A stretch of DNA of 64,000 nt, taken from Hemibagrus wyckioides (taxonomy: Eukaryota; Chordata; Actinopteri; Siluriformes; Bagridae). The position numbers and the translations under genes were made by a program. Below the pieces are notes generated by a model. It did not search any database, was not told where the DNA came from, and saw nothing but the letters and a program-made list of their open reading frames with translations. The stretch covers positions 10,425,501 through 10,489,500 of the forward strand of contig NC_080719.1 in assembly GCF_019097595.1 (NCBI RefSeq). The letters are read 5' to 3'. This document shows positions 11,409-23,494 of this stretch, in pieces (positions within the stretch are counted from its first letter, which is position 1; the number at the start of each line of letters is the position of its first letter).

Positions 11409-14400
11409 TGAGAGAGAGATCTCACCTTCTTTTGCATCCAGTGTTAAAGATCCTCAAACAGTGTGTGTGTGTGAAAGAGAGATAAATATAGAGACAGACC
11501 AACTCACATATAGCACACCATACACCCAGCATGAAGCCATGAGGTCACTGTAGGTAACAATTAAGTCTGGTTTAGCACCCTACAAAGCACATGCCTAAAT
11601 CATCACACACTTACGTCAAACTATGTCATGTGGATCTTTCGTCTCATTTCCATCTAGCTAGAGAATATTTTCTATAGCAAATATTCCCTGTAGATAAAAG
11701 AATTCTCATACGCTAGACATAGCTGATGATATAGTCAACTAGTATAGCCTGAATTTTATTTCAGACTGCAAGCCTACCATCCTGACTTCCTGTTCATCTG
11801 TTCTCATCTTCATTTTTTTACAGAAGCATCATATACACTACTACAAATGAATACATTAAAATGCAGATTTTATGAAAATTAGGCCAAAGATGAAGCATCT
11901 GGGAATCCCAGGGTAAAAGTATGCTTTCAGAATCGTTAAACAAAAATGTTTTCATGTTCTAAACAAATAACTAGTTTTCTACAGTGATGTTAAACACTTG
12001 ATGCTTAGTAAAAGTGGAGCATAGCTATTAGTAAAAGTTAACTGCTTAATAGGAATGAATAGCTATTTCTGTAGAATATAAAACAAAAACAACCTCAGGC
12101 GCACTTACATCACTACAGTTCATTTTGTTGTGACTCCACATCACTTCCCTTCACAGTCGGGAACAGGAACATGGCAGGCGACTGTGTTTAGCTAAATGCT
12201 GAGTTTAACCACTCTTAAAGCATCTAATTTATCATGGGAATCCTAAATGCTTCACCTTTGGTTTAATTTACATGAAATCTGTATTCCTGAGATATTTAAT
12301 TAGAGCTCTGATTTACTGTCTTTTAAATTATATGTTAAGGAAGTCACATTTTACCTGCACAATTTTCTAAATAGGAAAACAAACACGCACCAATATGTGT
12401 ATGTACTCAATACACCATAAGAAAAAAAAAATATTTAATGTGATTTAGATTCATCTTATCACCTTCCAAGCTCCATACAAAAAAATGCCCAGTGCTACTG
12501 TGGTGTCACATCATCATCAAACCGAAAAGAGCTCTTAAACGTTCTGTACAGATGACAGCGGGTAACGTTTTAAAAATGTCCAAATGTCAAAATAGAGTAA
12601 AAAGACATTAGTAAAGAAGAAATCCACAGAACAAAACTGATTGAATTACGAAATACAAATCTCAAAAACACAGATTTTATCTAAATTAAACCAAAGGTCT
12701 AGCATCCAGTATTCCCAAAAGGAAAAGTAGATGCTTTCACAGTCCTGGTTACATAATTGCACTTTTTTTTTGACAGTTATAGAAGGGGAATTATTTTATA
12801 ATCACACTATCCGATGTGAATAGGGTCCTTTTTGAGTCCATCATCTCTGGCTTGCTCACTAGAGATAAACTGATCAATTTTAAATTTATTCTGAAATTAT
12901 AGCAAATTGTAAAGCTGCTTTGAGATCATGTTCATTGCTATACAAATAAAATTGAACTGAATTAAATAAATTCCCATGTGAACAGAGTGAACAGTAAACA
13001 GCTTAAATGTAATGAGTGATTCGACTGATAAGAGTAAAGAAACTGGTACGAGATTGATGTCAGTGATGTTAATGACTGGTCATTCCATATCCTAAACATA
13101 TTGTTTATTAATAAATGTATAGCATATGAAATATTAGAACGAAAATATTTTGTTTACTGCACATTTAATTAAATGCTATGAAGTTGCTTTTAAACAAGTT
13201 GTTGGGGTTTTTCACTGGAATTGGAGCCACTTTTTGGGTTTGTTTGTTTGGTTGGTTTTTTTTGGAGACATTCAAAATAGTACAACATTTTATTACAGTA
13301 AACCCTGTAATTTTTAGACCCATCTACAGTAATGTAAAGTACAGAAAATGTCAGACATTTCAGCATGTGAAGGTTGTTCCCAGATCGCTAGGCCCTTTCC
13401 ATTTATTGCCTGAGAAAAATGATCTATAAGATAAATATTCCACACGGAACAGCAACATGAATCCTTTTTTCTTTATTGGCATACTTCTTCAGGGCTTCTC
13501 TGACATGATTAGCCCATATTACCCAATGTCCCATAATACCTGAATTTACAATATTTATTTCAATATTCTTGGTATTCCTGGCACAGTTGATCAAGAATTT
13601 GGTGCTAGGAGCCAGAACATTGTGTGAAATGCTTTGCGAAGCGTGTTTAAGGAGTGTGTAATGAGTGAACCCCTGTAAATGTGTTTGGAATTTAGTGCCA
13701 AAGGCTTAAGCAAAACACGTCTGAGCTTCGATTATTGAGCATCATGTGCCAGGGAGCAATAACAGCACATACACAGTCGTGAAAATCTGTAACCAAATCC
13801 AAACACAGCTGTGTCAAAGCTCATGCAGAACTCCAGCACCTTCATTGGCTCCCAATTTTTCGAGGAAGTCACTCTCCCGAGGACGTTAGCGAAGGCTGCA
13901 GAGTTTGTGCGCTCGTTTGCTGAATGCGTGTTGCTGACAGTGTGTGAATGCAGAGAGGGAGAAATGGCGGGTTGTTAGCAAGGATAGACGAGTGTAAGGT
14001 TCTCGGAGGGATGAGCAGGCAGTGATGCGGGCACAGGATGCTAGTTAGCACGCGGCGGTGTGTCATCAGGTGGCAGGAGTTGAAGCAGATGAGCCCCTCA
14101 CAGTGATGAGCCCTGCGATTCATGAATAAAAGATGGAGCCTGAGAGTGTGCACGTGTGAAAGAGAGAGGGTGAGCGAGAGCGCCTGTGTGTGAGAGGAGA
14201 GGGAAACAGATGTAGTGAGTATGCATTTGTTTGTGTGTGTGTGTGTGTGTGAGAGAGAAGTGAGGAAAAAGAAAGGGTAGAGTGTGTGTCCATGGCAGGT
14301 CTAGACCATCTCACCAGATGCTCTATTAGTGGAACAGTTTAGTCCACACAAGGAAACGATAATGTACACAAGCACAGATTCCTGGAAAGAAAGATTTCTA

Positions 14401-15012
14401 CAGGTGAGTGCAGGTTTCTACAAGTTTTTATACCTTTAGGACAAAATGAAACAAATTCAAACACACTAGCCAGCTTTTATCTTTCACCAAACTGCCAGCC
14501 GATAAGGGTGAAGATGAAGGCTAGCACGTGAATCGTGTTCTCTGAGACACGTGAAGACAACCAACCTCATATTTCTGAACTGCTGCTCATCCCCCATCAC
14601 ATGGCAGCATTAGACACTCAGAGAAACATGTCCTCTATTTGCCCTGTTCCACATCCATGAACTCTCCCATGCCCATGATTGGACAGTATCAGTCATAATT
14701 TGCCAAATAAATTGACAGGGTATAACAGCGCTCCCACCCAGAATGCATCACCAAAATTTGCTCCCATTGCTCCTGGGTAAGGAAAGCTTTTTCAGGATTA
14801 TCAGGATTCGAACTCAAATTCAATCTTGTTATAATAGCACCACTAGGGAGCATCACAGTTGTAATGTTTGAATACCAATATTAAATATGAAATTCAGCAC
14901 TGATGTAAGAGCAATCAGTGTTGTGACAATGAGGCTTGTGTGACATTTACCTCAGGAGATGAGACTAGAAGTATTGGTGTGGATAAAGCCTGTATTCAAA
15001 GTACTTAAATAA
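10881..15012. other. gene-free intergenic DNA
   Basis: I see no exon. Around 12887-12965 is a short tract ending in CTATACAAATAAAATTGAA, which resembles the 3' tail of a dispersed fish retroelement. The block 13870-14160 is comparatively CpG-rich and non-repetitive, with a GT array at 14226-14256 beyond it; it could be regulatory but carries no decisive motif. The rest is AT-rich with short, non-homologous open frames. Confidence 0.55.
11380..11420. repeat. compound (GT)n-(GA)n microsatellite
   Basis: A GT run passes into GA repeats. A second short GT run lies near 11461-11472. Confidence 0.9.
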
Positions 15013-15303
15013 GGCACAATGGCTTAGTGGTTAACACATCTGCCTCCCACCTCTGTGGTTGGGGGTTCGATATCTGTGTGTGGAGTTTGCATGTTCTCCC
15101 TGTGCTTCAAGGGTTTCCTCTGCATAATTTGGTTTTCTTCCACAGTTCAAAGACATGTGTTGTAGGTTAACAGGAATCTCTATATTGTCCACAGTGTCAG
15201 TGTGTGTGCAATAAGTTGGTGTCCACTGCCTTGTGCCCCAGGTCTCCTGGGATAGACTCCAGGTTTCCTGTGACCTTGCATGGATGGATGGATGGATGGA
15301 TGT
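15013..15303 (+). repeat. SINE-type repeat with tRNA-like head (family B, best copy)
   Basis: The head reads GGCTTAGTGGTTAACACATC, then GGTTCGATATCTG, giving A-box and B-box-like blocks of a tRNA-derived pol III promoter. It continues with TGCATGTTCTCCCTGTGC and GGGTTTCCTC, and ends in a short ATGG run at 15283-15301. Related copies or fragments lie near 4774, 9541 and 18181. Dead-end retroposition of a tRNA-derived SINE is the simplest explanation. The family name is not assigned. Confidence 0.65.
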
Positions 15304-16795
15304 TCAAAATGTTTGGAGCTTACCTGAAGTGAAATGCTTGAACCTGCTGGCAAAAGAGAAACATAATTCAGTTCAGGTAGAGCCTGTAGTTCTCAGAATT
15401 TCATATAATAGAAAATGACTTTAGATTTTTCCCCAGGCCTCCACACATATAGGTTAGGAGGTGGGTATGGAAATAAAGAGTATGGGCAATGAAAACATTG
15501 TGTGTGTGTTTGAAGGGTAGGTAAAGTCAAAAAAGAGAAATGGGTAGATGTGTGTGAGAGCGCTTGAACTCATTTGTGGGCAAACGTTTTGTTACTATGT
15601 AAAGTAAAGAGAGGCGGAGAATGTGTATATGTGAGAGAAAGAGAGTTTCAGTGTGTATAAGAGGCAGAGGAAGTGTGTGCTTGTCTGAGACAAAGACAGA
15701 TTGAGCCGTCATTCTGTTTGTAGGCCTCAGTTTATATATTACATGTTAGTATGTATCCGCTGACTCGTTTTCATCTCAATCGTCCGTGTCGTTGCGCTGT
15801 TCAGGTGCTCTTGACTCTGATGGGCCGAGCTGGAGGCGTTATAAATAGAGAACGGATGACCTCCTTCTCACACACCATTACCGTCACGTCTCACAGCAAC
15901 CTCAATTGCACAGTTCTGCTCTTTCATTTATTTCAGACATTTACATGGAGTTATTTGGGAGATGGAATGATAGAAAGTACCAAAAGAGTGTCTGACACTT
16001 AGAACTGGGAGGATATAGAGTCTAATGCTAAAAAATACATTCAAATCTAAACCCGTTCATACAATAATATATTCATCCTTACTAAGTGTTTTGTCTTAAA
16101 GAGGGTCGCATTGGATTCAAAGTTTATCTCATGGATACTCACTGGGAAGACACCTTAGCAGGAACACCAGTTCATCACATGAAGCAAATGCTCTACCATG
16201 GAGCATGTACATTACAGAACATCCCAGCTTTGGATGTTTTGGGTGAGCGGGTTGCAGGGATACAGCAGCCCAGGAGCAGAGAGGGTAAGGGCCCAGCAGT
16301 TGGTGCTCGGGCTTGAACCACAACCTCCTAATCAACAACCCAGGGCCATTTGAGCTAACCATAACATCACAACACCCACCTAAATGCCAGTGCAGAAACT
16401 TTCCAGCTAACAAGGTAGGATCTATTCTGATTGATGTATATTTGCTTCATGTACATAAATGACAAACTGGAAACTCAAGCTGAGCTATGCTCCATGATCT
16501 AGAGTGTGATTAGTTATTACCATATTCAAAATAATCATTCTCATTGTGTACATTAAAGAAGGAAATCTAAAACCGTTGGGCAAAAAAAATGAGATGTTAC
16601 GTCTTGGTTTATAAAATACTTTGACTAATTACAAGCTAAACTTTAAAAGCTGCAAAATCTTAGTAAAAGTAAAAGCTGCTGGCTAAAGTGAAGCACTTAC
16701 TGAAAATGAATAAATGAAAGCAGGAAACATATTGTGGAAGCATGATTCTAATTGTTTGTGTTGGACCATCAGATTATCATAAACATGCATTATGC
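15304..16795. other. gene-free intergenic DNA
   Basis: No exon is supported. The block 15760-15960 is non-repetitive, moderately CpG-containing and includes TATAAATA at 15841, but there is no associated coding sequence. The tract 16300-16380 has a SINE-like minus-strand look, with GCTTGAACCACAACCTCC resembling a reversed tRNA B-box region, but it is too diverged to delimit. Confidence 0.45.
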
Positions 16796-16975
16796 AAAAA
16801 TGTGCATTTGGTAGATGCTTTTATTCAAAAAGTCTAATAGGCTAAATCTAATTTCAGTATAAATCTATTAAGGTTTAATGGCCTTTGCTAAAAGGCCCGC
16901 CAGCAGCAGTCATAGGATTTGAACTCGGCACCTTTGGTTATTCTAACCCGCTAGCACTATCTCAAACAATGCTTC
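16796..16975 (-). repeat. SINE-type repeat, minus orientation (family A, diverged)
   Basis: The left part GCATTTGGTAGATGCTTTTATTC is the reverse of the family tail (compare CTCTGGATAAGGGCATCTGCC at 49880). The right part, with GGATTTGAACTCGGCACC, is the reversed tRNA-like B-box region. Copy order and orientation agree with the 21267-21415 copy. Confidence 0.6.
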
Positions 16976-17149
16976 TCGCTCAGTTACACACATCCTCTTA
17001 ACAATCCAGACAGAGACAGATGAGCAAAGAGTCTATGAGTCTAAAACTGGCCGTGTGGCACAGCTGGCATCCTTCCTGCTACTTCTGATGACACATTAAA
17101 GGAAGTTGAGCTCAATGGAAAACACAAAGTAATAAAAAAACTCTGGCTC

Positions 17150-17470
17150 AGCTTCAGAGATGTCTCACATGATCTTTTGCTCCATCGTCAGGCAGCGTTC
17201 CAATCCAGGAGGCTGAGTTACTCGGACCGAGGGCATATGTTCTGAATTTGGACGAAGCACTTGTCAGCTCTTTTTTCCAGCAAGAGTGCTGGAATTGTTT
17301 CCTCACAGTGAGGTTTTATGAGGGCCGGTTTGCATGTTTCCATCTGAACCCGATCATTAAGGCCCGTTCGCTGTGCGGTTATTATCAAGCAACGCCGGCG
17401 AAATTTCTTACAGTCAGTCTTTCCATGCAAAAACCACACGACACTTCAACTGCTGCATTACGGGCTAAAA
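17150..17470. promoter_or_regulatory. candidate conserved noncoding block
   Basis: This stretch is free of microsatellite and transposon signatures, has balanced base composition with several CpGs, and is distinct from the AT-rich flanks. It contains an octamer-like TTTGCATG near 17328. Open frames occur on both strands but lack domains. A cis-regulatory element is an inference; cross-species alignment would decide. Confidence 0.25.
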
Positions 17471-18180
17471 TATAAAACCAGTTCTTGGAAAATACTTTTG
17501 ACTCGTGGGCACTCAGGTTTGTCAACATCATGACTTTGCTGGTTTTGTTTCTTTTTATATTATATGAACTGCTGTGACATAAATATGGTCATGTTTGTGA
17601 TCTAGCGTAGAAGTAGATAGCATGGAGCAGCTGTTTTTCTGTGTTTTTTTTTGAGCTTAAGAAAACAAGAATGGAAATTATAGGACTAAAGTAAAAAGAA
17701 AGAACATAAATAAGAAGGAAAGTCAGTGTATGGATAAAAAAAGTACCAAGGAGTTACAGGAATGATGTTTTTTGTTCTAAGTGATGACGAGTGTGTGCCA
17801 GTCTCACCATCCCTGCCTCTTTTAGTACTGTTTTTAATATACACTCTTCCACTTCTCCATGCAAAGTATCAGATGAGTCACAACAAGTCTGGATATATAA
17901 AAACATACATAGATGTTACATGTTTGAAATATTTATTTACTTTTTCCTGTCTGCTTGCTCTTACATTAGATTGTACTTCCTACTGGGTTAATTTCATCCT
18001 TGTATTCTACATCGATGACTGTAGGAGCCCTGAAACTTTCAGATGTTTCAAGTGAGATAAAGTGACACTATTGAATATTCAATAAATAAGGTTTCCGAAA
18101 CACACACACACACAGTGATTCACTTCCTCTTGATGACTATGAACTAAACTGGAATAACATTTAGAAAAATAACACTTCCA

Positions 18181-18535
18181 TCCATCCATTTCCTGTATGA
18201 TTTATCTTACACAGGGTCACAGGGAGCATGGAGACTATCCCAGAGACACAGGGCAAAAGCAGGGGACACTCCAACCTATAACAAATACTAACAAAGACTG
18301 TATGTAGAGATTCCAGTCAGCCAAGAATACTAGAATCTTTGGACTTCAGGAGAAAACCAGAATACCCAGTGGAAACCCCTGAGGCACTGGGAGAAATGCA
18401 AGCACCATGAACACAGGGCAGAGTGGGGAATCAAATATCCAACCCCAGAGGTGCAAGGCAAACATTCTAAACACTTCTGTATGTCGCTCTGGATAAGAAC
18501 ATCTGCCAAATGCCAGAAATGTAAATGTAAATGTA
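18181..18535. repeat. composite of SINE-type repeats (family B reversed, then family A tail)
   Basis: The segment 18181-18460 reads as the reverse complement of family B, including AGAAAACCAGAATACCCAG and TGGGAGAAATGCAAGCACC. It is followed at 18480-18535 by a plus-strand family A tail, GTCGCTCTGGATAAGAAC then CTGCCAAATGCC. The two families abut with opposite orientation, suggesting one inserted next to or into the other. Confidence 0.55.
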
Positions 18536-19132
18536 ACTTAGCCCCAATTCCCCCACCTACAGAAACGTGTGCTTGAGTTTTATTTTTTAGATTCCAAAGG
18601 CTCCAGATCCAAACACTCTCTCTCTCTCTCCCATAGTGTGATATGGGATTTCCTGTCATTAGCACATCACCAGAACTGCTGAGCTACCTTACATATACAT
18701 CCATTAATTCCTTTAGGCCTGAATTGTTTTCAGGCTCAAGAAAAAGATCATTTTTTTTCTTATTGACGTCTTCAAAACAAAGCAGGAATCAACTTGCATT
18801 TCTTTTATATTTATTTTTTATGTAGTTTTAAATACTTAAACTATCAACAGATATTCAAAGTACCAGTTCAGCTATAATTTGAAATGTACACAATAAGTCA
18901 TTTTAGTTTTTTTTTGTTGTTTGGTGTACGATTCAGTTAATTAGCCACATTGCTAATAACTAACAAGTAAAAGAAGCAACCATTTTAGCATTGTGCAACA
19001 CAAAATACATAATCAAAATACATAATTCACTCAGTGATATGTACCAAGTACCATAGGATACATACTTTTAAAAATAAGAATAAGATTAACTTTTATTCAC
19101 AGCTGATTGAAAATTTAACAAAGTCGCTTTTA

Positions 19133-19310
19133 ATGGGTCCAAGTTTATCCACAAAGTGCCAGCGTGGCTGCAGGTTTTTTAATGCAACCAGTCACAAGCC
19201 CTCATTAAATGAAGTCCATTGTGAACTACTTAAACAGGTGGAATCAGGTATTGCTTGTGATTGGTTGAAACAAAAACCTGCAGCCGCACCTTTCGTTTGC
19301 AGATCAGATT
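19133..19310. mobile_element. old copy of hAT-like palindromic MITE
   Basis: The halves GGCTGCAGGTTTTTTAATGC and GAAACAAAAACCTGCAGCC are inverted relatives, and the left end GGGTCCAAGTTTATCC resembles the terminus of the better copy at 42898-43090. It is a non-coding hairpin-like element, diverged, with unclear target duplication. Confidence 0.55.
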
Positions 19311-21266
19311 AAACAGTGCAGGTCTAATCCTAACTTCAAACTTTGTACCAGTCTGATGTTTATTCAGACTGACATCAAACTGTAAGGTCTTTTTAGAGAC
19401 GGTGCTGGATAACCACTCACTGGTGTTTCTGGATGTACAGGTTCAGCACGGTTTCTTCTGCATGCTTAACTAATCACATTCAACAAAACTGGTATATCTT
19501 CAGCATCACACAGTCGATTCCATGCATACAATGAGAAGTAAAAGAAGGAGCAGTCAGAGGTACAGTATTTAGTCTGGTTTCACTTTGACATACTACCACA
19601 CTTTCTGAACCAATCACAACCCCCCATAACACCTACCTCTGTACAACCATCACTGCACAACTGTGCTTTATAATGCTGCTATGACACTCCTGATCATGCA
19701 GCTACACTTTCCTCTATTTTTTTAAGCTACCCAACTGTATGATAGAGTAGATCCTACACTTTATAATCAGTTATATTTGTACTGGTTTTCCATCTAATAC
19801 TGTGCTTTATGTTCGGTGTGTTAATCATCTCACACTATTGTGTATTTCTGTACTCTGTTATTTGTGTTGCAGAAAAGTCCTGAAGAAATGTTCCAAAATA
19901 TTGAACATATAAACTCATAAATAAAAGAATGACAATAAAAAATCCTCCTAGACCCTGTCCCTAAACACATAATGACCCTCAACCTATACTCCGGTGAAGG
20001 TGAACTGCACTAATCAGCATATGAATAGACAACAATGAGATGATCGATAAGGCTCCTCCTGCACTTTAGAGCAATCACTTCATGTCTAGACAGCATTCAC
20101 ATGAATACTGTTCCCAGAGGTGGTGTGAACTACTCCTTTATTTTTAGCAATATTCAGTGCTAACTCTACTTTGAGATTTTATTCACAGTTCTTGCTGAGA
20201 ACATCTCGAATATGATGACTTCTACATATTTATTATCTATGCCAGACAGCGTCACTGTCTCCGGCATCACTTTGGCACCTCTGGAAACACTACAGTAATG
20301 CCGATGTTGCTAAATAGAAGAAACTTAGCAGGCAGTGGAGAGAAAAAAATAGACATTTATTACAAAGTACTAGCCGCTAGAGTATATCAATGAATGAGGT
20401 GAATATATATATATAAATTTTTTATTTTTTTTATTTTCCTTTTTTTTTAACTTGAGCTGTGTACCAAGAAACAGCAAGAACAGTGAGGTAAAATTCCACT
20501 CCTAATAAAAACCACCACTGCTTAATAATTAGCAGCTGCCCTAATCGACCAAAGAGACCACAGGCCCGCTCACATGGTTTCTGTTGGCTCAGAAGATCTA
20601 GGCTTGTGGCTTGTGAATTTGCAGGTCAAAATTTGATAAAGCAAGTCTGTGCAAAGCAAAAGCAACAATAATGCCTTTCTCATGTCCTTCTCATCTTTTC
20701 CCTTCAGTCAATCCGGCCTGAGTTTTATGCCTATTAGGAATTTTCCTAACTGCAGCCTATGTAGTTTTCAGAAATCCTCCCGTATCACCGTAGCAATGAT
20801 ACAGCTAAACCGTAAATGTTGGCACCTCTGCGTTACTTAGGTACTTCCTAATCCTGATTTAGCAGCACAAACAATGGAAACGGGAACTGGAACCGTTCTT
20901 ACAAAGCCAAAACCTAAACAAAACAAACCCGGTGTTCTGGCATAAGGTGGAAAAAATGTTTCCAGATTGAAGACTAGCGATGTTAGTTCTGTTATGTCAT
21001 ATTACAACAAAAACAAGTGAGTAATGTATGAGTGTGTGATGATTTAGACATGCAGTTTGCACAATTCTAAACCAACCACAGAAGTCCCTTATTTGCTGGC
21101 AACGTTAGCGTTTGAGCCAGTATTAAAACAGAAAAACTAGTTTCAACAGGAATTGATTTTTGGTCTAACTGTGATTTAAACACATTTTATTTTGTAAAAA
21201 ATGGAAAGAGACATTAATTAAGATGTCATTAACTAATGTCTAGTGTGCTGGATACTTGTAAAAACA

Positions 21267-21415
21267 TTTCATTTGCCAGACATACTTATTCAGAGCGACT
21301 TATATTTAATATCATTTTATAAAATTGAGGGTTAAGGGCCTTGCTCAAGGACCCAGCAGTGGCAACTTGGTGGACCTGGGATTCAAACTCACAACCTTCC
21401 GATCAGTAGTTTTAA
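21267..21415 (-). repeat. SINE-type repeat, minus orientation (family A)
   Basis: Read on the minus strand it starts with a tRNA-like head (reversed GGATTCAAACTCACAACC), passes the family block reversed as GGGTTAAGGGCCTTGCTC, and ends with the reversed tail at CATTTGCCAGACATAC. It shares its order with copies at 35208 and 57631. Confidence 0.7.
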
Positions 21416-22849
21416 TATTTGAATGCTGCAGTTATGCTGTTTTGCTTTGGAAACTGATACGATTAACTGTAATGTGATTATTGCATCACTTGCACCACTG
21501 ACTTTTTCAGCCTGTCGAAACAGCACATTTTTACGTATATGGAAAGTCTACGTATATGGAATTATATATAGATTTATTTGGAAACTTTGTGACATTTAGC
21601 AAGCCAAAGCTGGATAGTGATTAGTTCCCCAGTGGCATCTAACAGCCAGTTTATCCCTAAAGAACGTTCTACTTTTTAATGTATAGTGTACATAAGCAAT
21701 TCATCACAAAGAGGAGCTGCTATAAAAGATAAAAAGCTTTGCACAGTTATGACTAATATCCTCCTAGATAACAGGCTAAATATGGATCATTAACACATAT
21801 AACCTTAAGCCGTGTTACACATAGCGTAGATAACTTAAAACTTTATTTCAGGACACATTTCAATACGTATGTTCCGAATGCATCTGTAAACACTTCTCAC
21901 TGTTAAAACTAATGCATGCCTATAGTGCATTGTGGGTAATAGACACAACATGTGGGTAAAGAACAGGACACTATCAGGAAGTCAAATTCGATGTGGAAGT
22001 GCAGAGCATACTTCATGTCTATTACAAGTCCCTGAAGCTGGAATAAAATTCGATATATAACTCTATATATTGACCATAATGTCTATTTACACAAGATGTC
22101 AGTTAACATTGGATAATATAATGACTGGAGCAAACACACTTCTTTCATGTACCATTTTATTGGACTTATATAGAAATACTTAAAAAAACATGAAGTAGCA
22201 CCATTACTTAAGTTTTACTTTATCATGTAGAACTTTAAATGTCAGAAAAATAAAACTCTTGATACATTTTTCAAATCTTGTTTCAGCAAATATAATATTA
22301 GTATTTGACCATGAGGTTAAAGGCCTTTTTTTTATCATAAAATAAAATATACTTTGTTTTTAAACTTTGCTCAATAAAGTACTTTTACGCTCAAGTAACT
22401 TCACCTACATATACATAAACAAGTGGTAAACAAACGTATTAAAATAGAAATACTAAAACTATAGTGGTGCAACAGAAGTCTGTAATACCCACTGGAATCT
22501 AATTCATACAAATTTTTAGAAAGCATAAATGGTTTCCTTTTGTCCAACTTACTAAGTTTTATACATTTGAATGCTTCGTAATAATATAGAATAAAATATG
22601 CTTTATATTACTGAATAAAAAATATGCTGGGTGAAACGGATTTAAAAGATTTTTTTTTTTTGCTGAACCTAGAAACCCTCAGTCCCAACAGAATACTGTT
22701 AAATGCAGGTACACACCGTGTTTTCAGACGTCCATCCACATTTTCCGTGTGATATTAAAATAATACAGTGTTCGTTGCCCGAAGGCTATACTAAAAAATA
22801 AACCATATTTGAACCCAGCTACAAAAAAGTTCACTGAACTTAAATTAAA
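21416..22849. other. AT-rich DNA between SINE and mex3b 3' region
   Basis: No exon is seen. Several minus-strand AATAAA hexamers (for example TTTATT on the plus strand near 21845 and 22155) could serve as distal polyadenylation signals for mex3b, but nothing fixes the real 3' end. Confidence 0.4.
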
Positions 22850-23494
22850 ATATCTGTAAACATCTTTGCCATATGAAATATAATCTTTCAAGTCAAAAAA
22901 GAATAAAATACTTCAATCTGTATTAATGTCATTAATATTTAAAACGTGTGGATTTCGTTGGTTCGTTTGTTCTATACATATATATGCAGGATATGTTATC
23001 ACTCCGCCTCAGATCGTTTTGTAGTCGCTGCAGTATCGTCGCTGCTGAAAGTCTAGCAGCGTGTTTTTCCGATTCCTTGGTGAAATCGAAAGGCCTGACT
23101 TTGTTAACAGTCTACACGCTGACTCACGTACCTTTGGCCAGACTTTTTGCGGCCCTTCTCCGGACTTTGCGGATAAAACTTTGTCTGCGTACGCTGTACT
23201 AGAACTATGTAGATTACTAGGCTTTTAAATACATTTAAAACATGCATTAGAGGTTGAAATTTATTCTTCCCGAGCTACAGTATAAGCAAATGACACCAGA
23301 GCCCTCGTTCGGCTTTCACTTTTTTGGATACTGCAGCTTCACATACATATGTATATACACGTATGATAGACGCGTTATTATTAGGAGTTTCATAAAGCCA
23401 TAACAGGAGTTTGTGGTTAAATGTTCCGTCGTGGTGCTATCTTTGTTGCTATCATAGTCATGTCTTTGTCATCGTTTTTCAATTGTTTATTTAA
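22850..23494 (-). promoter_or_regulatory. mex3b: probable mex3b 3' UTR (at least proximal part)
   Basis: This region directly follows the mex3b stop codon. Its composition is more complex and CpG-containing than the AT-rich DNA beyond 22850, with no microsatellites or transposon ends. On the transcript strand it contains TGTATATA (23359-23352), the Pumilio-type element TGTANATA. A vertebrate mex3b feature known from Xenopus work is a long conserved 3' UTR that destabilises its own mRNA; placing that element here is inference. An AATAAA lies only a few bases after the stop and is unlikely to be the true polyadenylation signal. The 3' end is not determined. Confidence 0.55.

Noticed and set aside
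15841..15850. TATAAATA as a possible core promoter
   Set aside because: No coding sequence, CpG block or other promoter element lies nearby; such a motif is expected by chance in AT-rich DNA.
22948..23202. 84-residue plus-strand open frame downstream of mex3b
   Set aside because: It lies antisense within the probable mex3b 3' UTR, with no family resemblance.
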